Assembly: GCA_950295325.1 (NCBI GenBank) | Contig: OX485806.1 | Span: forward strand, 43,953,169 to 44,017,168 | Direction of reading: 5' to 3' | Source of the DNA: Polytrichum commune | Taxonomy: Eukaryota > Streptophyta > Polytrichopsida > Polytrichales > Polytrichaceae | DNA length: 64,000 bases | Shown: positions 37,757-47,734 of the stretch, piece after piece | Position numbering within the stretch: position 1 is the first letter of the stretch | Layout: the number at the start of each line of letters is the position of its first letter | Position numbers and translations under genes: made by a program | Notes under the pieces: model-generated | The model's database searches: none | What the model saw: the letters and a program-made list of their open reading frames with translations, nothing else | Told to the model about the DNA's origin: nothing

Positions 37757-38450
37757 CCCTCGATCAGCAGTCCCCAGGGAGTGGCTCCCGGGACTCCGAA
37801 TGTTCAAACAGGCATAACTTCCTTGATTTTTGCCCAAATGGGGCAAGTGAGGTGTCCATCGGCATCTACATTTCACGTAGATGACGATAGAGTGGTTGAT
37901 TGTTAGATTCGGAGACCACACGTGGAAGATATGGAGGTCTGAAGCTGCCGGGGGGGGGGAAATGTGTTTTGTTAAGTGCATATGTAGAAGCTAGGAGAAG
38001 AGGCCTCGGATCCGAGGCCTCTTTTATGTGTTCCAAAACTAGTGTACGGATGAGGCACTATGGTTGGTTTGGAGTACGTAAATTACTTTGTGTGTGAGCC
38101 CTCGGATCCGAGGCCTCTCAGCCGAGGCCACTTGAGGTTTTTTGATTCAACGTATAGCTTGTATGAATGAGGCACTTTGCTTGTTTTTGAGTATGTACAC
38201 TAGTTTGAAAATGAGGCCTCGGATCCGAGGCCTCCTTTTAGTGCCCTCGATCAGCAGTCCCCTGGGAGTGGCTCCCGGGACTGCGAATGTTTAAACAGGC
38301 ATAACTTCCTTGATTTTTGCCCAAATGGGGCAAGTGAGGTGTCCATCGGCATCTACATTTCACGTAGATGACGATAGAGTGGTTGATTGTTAGATTTGGA
38401 GACCACACGTGGAAGATATGGAGGTCTGAAGCTGCGGGGGGGGGGGAAAT
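37757..38450 (+). repeat. Gypsy LTR fragment captured and duplicated inside the satellite
   Basis: Segments of about 200 bp at 37,757-37,960 and 38,243-38,448 match part of the LTR at about 23,405-23,590: CAAACAGGCATAACTTCC, GGGGCAAGTGAGG, TCCATCGGCATCTAC, then a TCTGAAGCTGC..G-run. The two copies are about 487 bp apart and each is preceded and followed by palindromes, so the fragment was amplified as part of a satellite unit. Confidence 0.85.
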
Positions 38451-40023
38451 GTGTTTTGTTAAGTGCATAAGTAGGAGCTTTGGGAAGAGGCCTCGGATCC
38501 GAGGCCTCTTTTTTGTGTCAAGGTTTGTGCTTCAAAAATCAAAATGTTAGCTTCATTTTTGAATTCTCTCGGCCATTTTCTGTAGTATGTATTTCATAAG
38601 GAGGGGCATTCGGAAGAGGCCTCGGATCCGAGGCCTCATTTTTGTGTCAAGGTATGTGCTTGAAAAATGAAAATCTTATGTTCATTTTTGAATGCTCTTG
38701 GCCTTCTTGTTTTGGGTAGTGCATAAGTAGGTACTTTGTGAAGAGGCTTGGATCCGAGGCCTCATTTTTGTGTCAAGGTATGTGCTTGAAAAATGAAAAT
38801 CTTATGTTCATTTTTGAATGCTCTTGGCCTTCTTGTTTTGGGTAGTGCATAAGTAGGTACTTTGTGAAGAGGCCTCGGATCCGAGGCCTCATTTTTGTGT
38901 CAAGGTATGTGCTTGAAAAATGAAAATCTCATGTTCATTTTTGAATGCTCTTGGCCTTCTTGTTTTGGGTAGTGAATAAGTATGTGTTTTGGGAAGAGGC
39001 CTCGGATCCGAGGCCTCATGTTTGAGTCAATTTTATTTAAGAAAAATCAAAATGTTATGTTCGTGTAAGATTACTCTCGGCCTTCTTGTTTTGGGTACTA
39101 CATGAGTAGGAGGTTTGTGAAGAGGCCTCGGATCCGAGGCCTCTTGTTTGTGTAAGTTTGACTATGTGAGAGGTAGGGTTTTGAGAGAGGCGAGGTTCTT
39201 GATTTCTCAAACTAATGGAATGTCAACTTTCTTGCTTTCTTGATTCCTTGCTATCGGCCATTTCTTCTATTGTGTAGTGCATAAGTGGGAGCCATAGGAA
39301 GAGGCCTCGGATCCGAGGCCTCTTATTTGTGGGTAGGTTTGTGCTTGAAAAATCAAAATGTTATGTGCACATCAATTGCTCTCGGCCTTGTCTTGTTTTG
39401 TGTAGTGCATAAGAAGCAGCTAGGGGAAGAGGCCTCGGATCCGAGGCCTCATATTTGTGTAAGTTTGAGTATGTGAGAGGTAGGGTTTTGAGAGAGGCGA
39501 GGTTCTTGATTTCTCAAACTAATGGAATGTCAACTTTCTTGCTTTCTTGATTCCTTGCTATCGGCCATTTCTTCTATTGTGTAGTGCATAAGTGGGAGCC
39601 ATAGGAAGAGGCCTCGGATCCGAGGCCTCGGATCCGAGGCCTCTTATTTGTGGGTAGGTTTGTGCTTGAAAAATCAAAATGTTATGTGCACATCAATTGC
39701 TCTCGGTCTTGTCTTGTTTTCTATAGTGCATAAGAACCAGCTAGGGGAAGAGGCCTCGGATCCGAAGCCTCCTATTTGTGTAAGTTTGAGTATGTGAAAG
39801 GTAGGGTTTTGAGAGAGGTGAGGTTCTTGATTTCTCAAACTAATAGAATGTCAACTTTCCTGCTTTTTTGGTTCCTTGCTCTCTGCCTTGTGCCCCACGG
39901 GTGAACACCCGTGGGCCATGTAACAAGTAATTTGGTTAGGTTTTAACATCATCAAATGTGTGCCCCACGGGTGAACACCCGTGGGCCATGTTAGAGGTAA
40001 CTTGGGTAGGATTTAGCATCATC

Positions 40024-40340
40024 ACGGGGAGATGTCTCCATGTCAAATATTTTTAAAAATTATGATTTTTTTTCTCTATATTCATAACTATTGATTATAT
40101 CTTTTGTATATTTTTTTGAAATTTTTTGTCATCTTCATTTTTTCTAGTAATTGTTTTAGTTGAATTTTGCGTCATTCTAGGTAGAAATGGTATGTTTTCT
40201 AGAAAAATATGGTCATCAAATTTGGTCATGATATTTTAGTCCGTAATAGATATTATGTATATCTACGTCCCAAAAAAATTTGAGAAAATTTTGACCCATT
40301 TTGGTGATGCAACTTGGCAATGGAGTGACCTCCCCTGGAA
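40024..40340. mobile_element. Small MITE-like insertion inside the satellite
   Basis: An AT-rich block of about 317 bp bounded by GGGGAGATGTCTCCAT and, inverted, GGGGAGGTCACTCCAT. Its reverse complement is similar to the interior of the PIF-like element at about 11,938-12,230, including TCACCAAAATGGGTCAAA and AGAATGACGCAAAATTCA. No coding capacity. A clear target duplication was not found. Confidence 0.65.
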
Positions 40341-41265
40341 CATCATCAAATGTGAACCTCACGGGTGAACACCCGTGAGCCATGTAACAAGTAAATTGGT
40401 TAGGTTTTAAAATCATCAAGGAGGGGCATTTGGAAGAGGCCTCGGATCCGAGGCCTCATTTTTGAGTCAGGTTGTGTGCTTGAAAAATGAAAATGTTAGG
40501 TTCATTTTTGAATTCTCTCGGCCATTTTCTGTAGTATGTATTTCATAAGGAGGGGCATTCGGAAGAGGCCTCGGATCCGAGGCCTCATTTTTGTGTCAAG
40601 GTATGTGCTTGAAAAGTTAAAATGTTATGTTCATTTTTGAATACGCTTGGCCCTCTTGTTTTGGGTAGTGCATAAGTAGGTACTTTGTGAAGAGGCCTCG
40701 GATCCGAGGCCTCATTTTTGTGTCAAGGTATGTGCTTGAAAAATGAAAATCTTATGTTCATTTTCGAATCCTCTCGGCCTTCTTGTTTTGGGAAGTGAAT
40801 AAGTATGTGTTTTGGGAAGAGGCCTCGGATCCGAGGCCTCATGTTTGTGTCAATTTTATGCTAGAAAAATCAAAATGTTATGTTCGTGTAAGATTGCTCT
40901 CGGCCTTCTTGTTTTGGGTACTACATGAGTAGGAGGTTTGTGAAGAGGCCTCGGATCCGAGGCCTCATTTTGGAGACAATGTATGTGCTTGAAAAGTCAA
41001 ACTGCTATGTTCACATAAGATTTCTCTCGGCCTTTTTCTTTTGGGTAGTGCATAAGGAGGAGGTAGGAAAAGAGGCCTCGGATCCGAGGCCTCTCATTCG
41101 TAGGTAGGTTAGTGCTAGAGTTGAGCATTTGACTTAGCATTCGGCCATTTCCATTTGTAGTTTGCTCTCGGCCTTGTATTGTTTTTGTGAGGATTTGTTT
41201 CTTTATAGTTACGAAGTTATTGACTTTTCTTTGTGAAATTCTCATTTTCTCCATGTTCTTAGGAT

Positions 41266-44200
41266 ATGGACTCTTCACAGGTTGCGCAATCGCAACCCCA
41301 ATCTGGAGAGGATGTTGTTCTTGCGGCCCCCGCGGTTGAAGTTGAAGCTGTGCAGGTTGAGAGTCTCAATTCGCAGGGCCCATTACAAGTAGAGGTGAGT
41401 TGGATAGTTGTTGAATAATTTGTTAAGCAAGTTTTTTGAGTTCTAGCTTTCTAAGCATGGTTTTATTGTTTGTGTTTTTGTTAGGCTCTCGCAATGAGCG
41501 AAGATGCCGTTCAAGCAGTTGCCGACACGGATCCCGTGGTGTGTGAGCTTGAGCTTCGGAAATCACAAAAGGAGGACTCCATTGGTGTTATCCAACGCCT
41601 TCGGATTAAGCCAACATGTAAGTCCCGCTTATCCATTCCTTTATGCCGCTTGAGAGCCCTCCCTCTCGTCTGTCCTATCAGTGAGGTTGAGGTGCAGCGC
41701 TTGGAATGTGAATTTGTAATGGGATACCGAGAGGGTGATCGGGTTCTTTACGTGTCTTCTTTCAACGACGTTCCCGTGGATCTCCCCATTCCCCCTGGCA
41801 TTATGGCCTCTTGGAGCCCTCTCTGGCAAGAGGCCTCCGCAGAATTTGACGCCAAGCTCAAGGAGGATCCGGATCTTGCACATTTCGCCGGGAAGATGTT
41901 CTTCGTCTGGGAAGGCAATCATCGTCTCACCGCTTGGTGGAGACACATCAATAACCACCACGCCGATGACAAGAGTTGGCATATCTTGGTGGATTGCATT
42001 GTTGTTGACCCTAGAGGATACACCGGTATATTCCTCAATGCCATGAGCGACATTAATTGGTAAGCTCATTCATTTTTTTCATTCATTTTTCATTTTTGTT
42101 TCAATTCTTTTCCATTCTTTTCAGCTCACGTTCCTCACATATTTTTTCTCAGGTCAACCGAGCATGATTATGTCAAGGCAAACATTCCGGCCAAGCTCCT
42201 TCGAATCCGCACTTTTGGGAGGTTAGAGTTGTCCACCTTCAAGGATCTTATATCGCCATCTGACTACAAAGCATGCGAGAAGATAAAGGAGAGTCGCCCA
42301 ACTTGGTACACCTTGACCGCGGATGTGTTCGTTAAGTTTCTTTACAAGGTATGGTTTTATGCATTCAATCATTTAGAGCTTCCAACATAGATAATTTCCA
42401 TACCGATTATATGAACTCACAAGGTCATTTCTTGCAGAGAGACATTTCGGCTCAAGCAGACCTTGCAGTGAGGCATTATCGTGAGACCACACCCGTTGCG
42501 GAGAGGTCGGCCACTGAGATTTGGAATGTTATGACCAAGGCCCAGGAGAGGACAATCAAAAGTATTCGGGCCCGTTCTTTTGAGAAGTACATATCCGTTG
42601 CACACCCTGACAATGGAGAGGATTTCTTTCATGAGGTACTCTTTTGAACTCAAATCACTCTTAAACGCAATTCATCCAAATCACTCTTCAACTCTATTAC
42701 TCTTTTGAACTCAAATCATTTTTATTTTGTGCACAGATTGACCGTCATTTTAATGAGTTCTCTTCGACGGACATGACAATTGAAAAATTGCAAAAAATTG
42801 TCACATGCCCGGTCGAAGCTTCGTTCAAAGCTAAGTGGCTTCACTGGTGGAACGCCCCCCTTCGTGAAAGGTTAGATAACAAGTTCCCCGTCGACAAGCC
42901 TATGAGGGAGAGGGCTTTGGACGACTGGCTACACAAGGCGTCCTTCTGGGCTCAAGTAAATCCATTCCTCGGCCTTCTTCATTTTCATTTTCCTCTATTC
43001 CATTTATCTCATATCTAATCATCTCCTTCTCTGCAGTTGGAGAAAGAAGTCGCGGTTGAAATTGAGATCTTAGAGGAGAGCCTCTCCGTCGACATTGATT
43101 GGGACGCATCAGAAACTATCTTGCGCCCTCGTGAGTACGTTGATCATTGGCGGATTGTTCTTTGGGACAAGGCCTTCAAGCCTTATCTCGGCGATAAGCC
43201 TGACATCGCATTTGCCAAAGGTGATAATCTCTTGGAGTTCGAGGAGGGGGCTCTCGCTATCAAGCGTGTAGCCTATCGGTAATACATCTATCCTCCACTT
43301 TGCACCTCTCCTTAATGTCATTTCTTGCTCGTTTTGTTGGTTTTCTTACATTCTTGTTTTGTCATGTAGGTATATCATGAGAGAATTGGTTGTGAAGAAT
43401 GCATTGGCCTCATCTTCCTTGCCGGACTACCTCTCGGACTGGGTGAATATTTTTTCTAGCCTCTGCGTGTATACGACCGCGCAAACAAACAAGTTTTCCG
43501 AATTGCACTTGCAGGGTGGTGGATGGTACTTGGATTGTGCTGCAGGATTTGTCCCCGGGGAAGAGAAGGCTTTGTTTGCTAGCCTTGTGGGTAGTGCTCT
43601 GGATAATAACATTGTTACCTTGGAGGACCCTGACATCGTTGAGCTTCCCCCTCCTCCTCCTAAGGCACCAAGGAGAAAGGGCAGAGCAAAGAAGACCGCC
43701 ACTCAAGCATCTTCCCAAATTCTCACTCGGTCTGCTTCTAAGACCCCGGTTGAGCCACCCACCCTTCCACACAGTCCATCTATCGCTCCCTCCGTTGCTC
43801 CCTCTCTTGCCCCTTCTGTTACTCCATCTGCATTTCATCCACAATCTCTTGCCACTCCATCTCATAGTGGCACTTCTCTCCTCTCTTTGCCTCGCAAGAG
43901 GAAGGCCGCTCTCTTGGATACCAGTGCCACCTCTTCGGATGCCACTAACACGCTTACCCTCATCGAAAATGTGGACATGGTTCAACTAATGCTGGATTCC
44001 GAGGTTGCCGGAGGTCCCCTCCCCGCATATACCCGCATCCAAGAGTTCATTGCCAAGGTTTGTATACTTGCCTTCGTCAATTCTCAATTTTTTTTCCTTT
44101 GCTTTGTTTATTTCTTTCCTTCTTGTTTTCTCATGAAGTTTCAATTGCAGGTTGGGGCAGGTCGTTCCCGTGTGAACACCTCGACTACAACTCACAAGGG

Positions 44201-45390
44201 CCTCGATTTGCTCTTCGCCGACATTCCCGAAAATTTGCCGGTGCCGAACATCTCCACCGATGTTCCTGCTTGGAACAAGCTCCATGAATCATACTATGAG
44301 TGTCTTTTTGCATTTGCGAAATCTAACCTCTATGATCATGGTGTCCTTGTTCTTGCCCATTGTGCGAGTGCCAGTGTTTCTAGGAGTATTTTCGATTGGG
44401 CACACACTTATGACTTCTACGTCGCGGAAGATTGGTTTGGAATGAATGATTTAGACCTCCAATCTCCCGTTGTTCCCTCTGGAGTGGTAAGCAAGTCTCC
44501 CTCTCTTCCCCTTCCGTATTGCTTATCATTTCAATTTCAATTCAATTTCAATTCCATTTCATTTCAATTCAATTTCATTTTCATTGTTGCAGACTCGGAA
44601 GTTCAACATCAAAGTTCTTGTTCGTGTTAACTCCGTTCTTAGAGTGCGGGAGGAGGCCATACAAGAGTATGGTTACAACCTCCAACGAGATGGATGGTTG
44701 AATACCTTCACCGATGAGAAGAGCCAGACGATGCGCAGTGATGGGGTACCTTGGCGAGGTGCCCGTGAGAAGCATCCTGTTTTTTTTCCATCCTTCTCGC
44801 TACTCTCACCGACAAGAATGATGTTATTATGGACTGGCAGTGTGGTGTAGGTACGCCTTCTTTTTCAACTTCATCCTTACTTTGAATTTTCCATTATTTT
44901 TCCTTGACTAGTTTTCATACTAACATTTTACCTCTCTTTGCTTTAGGTGGTTCGATTACAGCATGTCGCTCCCTTGAGCGGCATATTGTGGCCCTTGAGA
45001 GTGACCCCGTCATTTTCAATTCACTCCTACTCCCCATGCGCGATCCCCAGCCTGCGCGTATATCTCGCTCAGTTGCCGCACCGTCTACATCTATCTTTGA
45101 TCCTCCTCAAAAGATGACCAAGAGGGCATTCGGATTTCTTTGTGCGTAAGTTTGCTTGGGTGTTTAGAGAGCCAGCGGAGGTCGCAGTCATTCGTCGAGA
45201 CATGTTTTCAAGTCCTCCGAAGCCGTTTGAGCTTCCCCCGTATGCTAGTGCAATGGTGGATTGTTTTGCGAAGGCGGAGTCCCCATCTCCTCCTCGCGTT
45301 CGTCATTTCTCGCGTGGAACACGAATTCTTTTCTTGTTAGAAGCAAATGAGGGTGAGGAGAGTGATAGGGAATGTTTTCCAAGCCCTTAG
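41266..45390 (+). CDS. ParB-like domain plus permuted DNA methyltransferase gene of MULE A
   Basis: Exons 41,266-41,394; 41,485-42,059; 42,153-42,348; 42,438-42,635; 42,737-42,955; 43,037-43,278; 43,370-44,057; 44,151-44,486; 44,593-44,850; 44,947 to about 45,390, with phase-consistent GT-AG introns; about 1,090 residues. Exon 2 has VWEGNHRLTAWW (41,905-41,940), like the ParB/sulfiredoxin-fold G-x-H-R box. A Pro/Ser/Ala linker follows (exon 7). Exon 8 has LLFADIPENLP at the place of amino-methyltransferase motif IV (usual D/N/S-P-P-Y) then HGVLVLAH. Exons 9-10 have MDWQCGVGGSITACRS and ERHIVALESD, like motif I (D-x-F-x-G-x-G..E-x-D), so the order is permuted as in N6-adenine/N4-cytosine enzymes. 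One base is missing in T8 at 44,780-44,787 relative to copy B, and the reading frame in the last exon near 45,140 is uncertain. ParB-methyltransferase fusions are known in bacteria and phages. Activity is inferred only. Confidence 0.65.
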
Positions 45391-45784
45391 TTTATCATTT
45401 TGGTTTTGGAGATTATAACTCCGTTTGTTGTTGTTATCCGGCTTTAATAAAAGTTGTGTGTTGGTTTTATTTTTGATATCCGGCGCAAGTTTCATTCTTT
45501 CTTTCCATTATTTCATATTCATATGTCAACCCGCATTGCATTCTTTATTTTTTCTTCATCGTTCGGATCTCTTAACTTCTAGTCACAAAACAATCTAGCT
45601 CTCGGCTCTTAGTGTGAGATCTTAGTTATAGGGGGACCATACTTTCTATTAGTGTGGATGGTTTATTTTATGGTTGTGCACACTAATCACATTGGTCGTC
45701 TTCCAATCCCAATTGCTATATAGCAATTGGAAGTTTTGTTTGGCATGCGAACATAACCTCGTCAAACTTTTTAAATTGAAATTC

Positions 45785-45982
45785 ATGTTGTTCTCAAAGA
45801 GCCGGCACGTCACCTCAAAAATTTCCAAGAGGATTCTAAGGTTGGACTTGGGGGATTTGTCTTTGAGGTCTTTGGCTAAGCTAAGGACTGAATTGGAAGG
45901 CTGTTATGGTGCGACGGAGTTTTATGGCATGTTCTTTGGATCATTTTACCCATATTGGACATGCCCGGCAGATAGGGTGTAG
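45785..45982 (+). CDS. Small conserved 65-residue protein near the right end of MULE A
   Basis: MLFSKSRHVTSKISKRIL then LGDLSLRSLAKLRTELE and the terminal YPYWTCPADRV. Copy B encodes the same length from an aligned ATG to an aligned stop (50,872-50,675, minus) with many substitutions yet no indel. Similarity extends a few codons upstream, so it could be the last exon of a longer transcript. It has the same orientation as the methyltransferase gene. Function unknown. Confidence 0.6.
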   Translation: MLFSKSRHVTSKISKRILRLDLGDLSLRSLAKLRTELEGCYGATEFYGMFFGSFYPYWTCPADRV

Positions 45983-46319
45983 ATGGCCCTAAACTAGAGT
46001 ATATAGTTATTTTAACTAACTACCCATTTTTGTAAGTCTTCAGGTTGGCTACATTTTGTTGACCAATAAAATATTTTGTGTATGGTATTTTGATTTCAAT
46101 TTGGTGACGTCAGCCCTAATTTAATATGATACATTTGAAAACATATACTATAAGATGTTTGATAACAAATGCAATCTTCCACGCCTATAGGATCCGTTGG
46201 TTTCTCAAACAATTCTGGGTTATTATGTCCACGGGAATGGGGGTACCTTTCCAAATATAGAATTCAAACTATCTCTAATTCCACGGAAATAGGCACTGCT
46301 TCTCCTAAAATTACCCAAC

Positions 46320-46344
46320 AAAATCTAAATTTTCCGCTCTCCAA

Positions 46345-46375
<31 letters not shown>

Positions 46376-46398
46376 ACGCTCACATACTTGAGTTTCCC
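46320..46398 (-). repeat. Right terminal inverted repeat of MULE A
   Basis: Read on the minus strand: GGGAAACTCAAGTATGTGAG, then five GAGAGCGG-type repeats. It is followed by TGTTTTATGC. The same end is found inverted at 50,138 (copy B). Confidence 0.9.
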
Positions 46399-46599
46399 TG
46401 TTTTATGCAGACACTAGAATTATGACAAAAAATTGTCAACAAATTGCAATGTGATATAGGCAACACTACCGTGCATGTTGTTTGCAATACAAGATGCTAA
46501 AGCCTAGTTGTAATGTCAACCTTGTAAATGTGCAATCACTAGCAACACATTAACATGCAAACAAATAGAGGATGAATATGATTTAAGACAATTTTTTGC

Positions 46600-46720
46600 C
46601 ATGTTTTTGCCAACTTAATGTTGTGTGTTGTGAAAAAACTTACTATGTAAGGGATTCAAACCCCAACTACAAAATGTGGTCTTGTCCATTGAGGTCAGAG
46701 TACCTCAACGACCCACAAGT
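46600..46720 (-). mobile_element. Possible tRNA-derived SINE head
   Basis: On the minus strand TGACCTCAATGG resembles a pol III A box and GGGGTTTGAATCCC a B box, about 35 bp apart. This spacing fits tRNA-derived SINEs. No clear tail or target duplication was seen, so this is weak. Confidence 0.3.
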
Positions 46721-47734
46721 TAATGAATATCATTAGGGAACCAACTTCAAAAGTTGTTCACATCATCATGAAATTGTGGCTCCAATATTTGCTTAACGAA
46801 ACTGCATGTAACAACCAATCCAAGGAACTTATGAACATCAAACAACATGCATTAAATATGTGATCAAATAAAATTCAATAGCCAAAATGACATGAAATAT
46901 CTGAAAGTCCAAAAACAAGACCATTACGTTAGGTACGATCACCACCCTTGACAACATATCTCCAAGTGAATGAACATGACACATCAGTCATAAGCACACC
47001 ACAATTATAAATGTATTGATTATACGAAAGGATGAATTTGAAAAAAATAAATTGTTTTGTTACTTCACATATTGAGGTGGGTTAATATGTAATGTGTTTT
47101 GTGATCTACTTAAATCCTAACATGTTCAAGATTTCTTGTATCCTGGAACTTCACCATCCCAGTGCCAAGACGCAATCACCGACACAATACACATTAATCC
47201 TAACATGTGCAGTCGAACATTAGCCAAATCTATAGAGAATTGATTACTAAATTTTTTGAGATGTAGTTCGTCCCACCCAATGCAATAGAAACTTTTAATA
47301 CAAAGCTTAGTGAAAGAAAATTTGAATACAAAACTCTTATTAGAAAAAATAAAAACATACCAACATCGAGCAACCGGACGTGAATTTAAGCCCGTTGGCC
47401 TTACCATGCTCAAGAATCCCCTTGGTGCATGGTAGGGTTTACTGCCTACCTTGCGGTGGGTGGGCTCTTGTTTGTAAAACTATATGAAACAAAACAAAGT
47501 AATAATACATTATATTCATACCTATTTACTATGTGGGAGGGGAATATTGGTTCTTGTTTATTATCAAATTTTCTCTTATTAAGTGCTAAGTATGTGAGAT
47601 ATTTGATGGCTATTTGGTAGATGGTTTTCATTGTTTTTTTTATAAATGATGTGCAAAGATGTAGATTCACAAAGAGTTCTATGCTTCTTGTGTGAATGGC
47701 TCCCCTTACCTTTGTGGTGATAACTATAAGGGGT
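46721..47734. other. Intervening AT-rich sequence, no gene seen
   Basis: Only short ORFs. It may contain LINE 3' sequence, since the LINE fragment on the minus strand ends at about 47,735. Confidence 0.4.

Larger units (their letters stand above)
36885..40385. repeat. Second hairpin family within the satellite (four copies)
   Basis: CCACGGGTGAACACCCGTGG or close variants, followed by CCATGT, occur near 36,889, 39,897, 39,965 and 40,359. The 36.9-kb copy has compensating changes on both arms (CGGGCGAACGCCCG), so the stem is preserved. Each is followed by TAACAAGTAA.TTGGTTAGG or a variant. Confidence 0.85.
34490..41110. repeat. Palindromic satellite array inside MULE A (about 40 copies)
   Basis: Each unit holds a 22-bp perfect palindrome: half-site GAGGCCTCGGA followed by its own reverse complement. 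From 34,775 to about 36,770 the array has a 307-bp higher-order unit with two palindromes spaced about 128 and 179 bp apart (seven regular copies, starts 34,775, 35,082, 35,389, 35,696, 36,003, 36,310, 36,617). Other sub-arrays follow: about 95-120-bp spacing at 36.98-37.75 kb, an LTR-derived pair at 37.7-38.45 kb, and about 128-bp spacing at 38.5-39.1 and 40.4-41.1 kb. At 39,608 two palindromes overlap. A few copies are imperfect (35,824; 38,742; 39,751). Flanks between palindromes vary far more than the palindromes. Confidence 0.95.
28274..46398 (+). mobile_element. MULE A: 18.1-kb Mutator-like element with cargo genes
   Basis: Left end GGACGACACTTGTATGTCAG and right end (reverse complement) GGGAAACTCAAGTATGTGAG lead into matching tandem GAGAGCGG repeats. 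An exact 10-bp duplication flanks the element. Content left to right: small acidic-protein gene (+), transposase (-), basic-protein gene (+), palindromic satellite, ParB-like/methyltransferase gene (+), small conserved ORF (+). Related but decayed copies B and C lie at 50.1-56.25 kb and from 56.25 kb. The size is very large for a MULE, and the right half is non-transposase cargo. Confidence 0.9.

Noticed and set aside
34490-41110. CRISPR-like array because of regularly spaced palindromes
   Set aside because: This is a plant genome, the spacers are themselves tandem repeats of 95-180 bp, and there are no cas genes.
43410-43985. 191-codon antisense ORF, and antisense ORFs at 29,745-30,350 and 15,700-16,203
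   Set aside because: Shadows of the methyltransferase linker exon, the MULE transposase and the hAT transposase. The sense frames carry recognisable motifs and splice structure.
41485-44486. Plant mobile domain (PMD) protein
   Set aside because: The transposon-borne, conserved-Trp look suggested it, but the GNHRL box and the permuted methyltransferase motifs explain the conserved positions better.
46600-46720. Functional tRNA gene
   Set aside because: A- and B-box-like sequences are present but no cloverleaf or acceptor stem could be formed; listed only as a weak SINE candidate.
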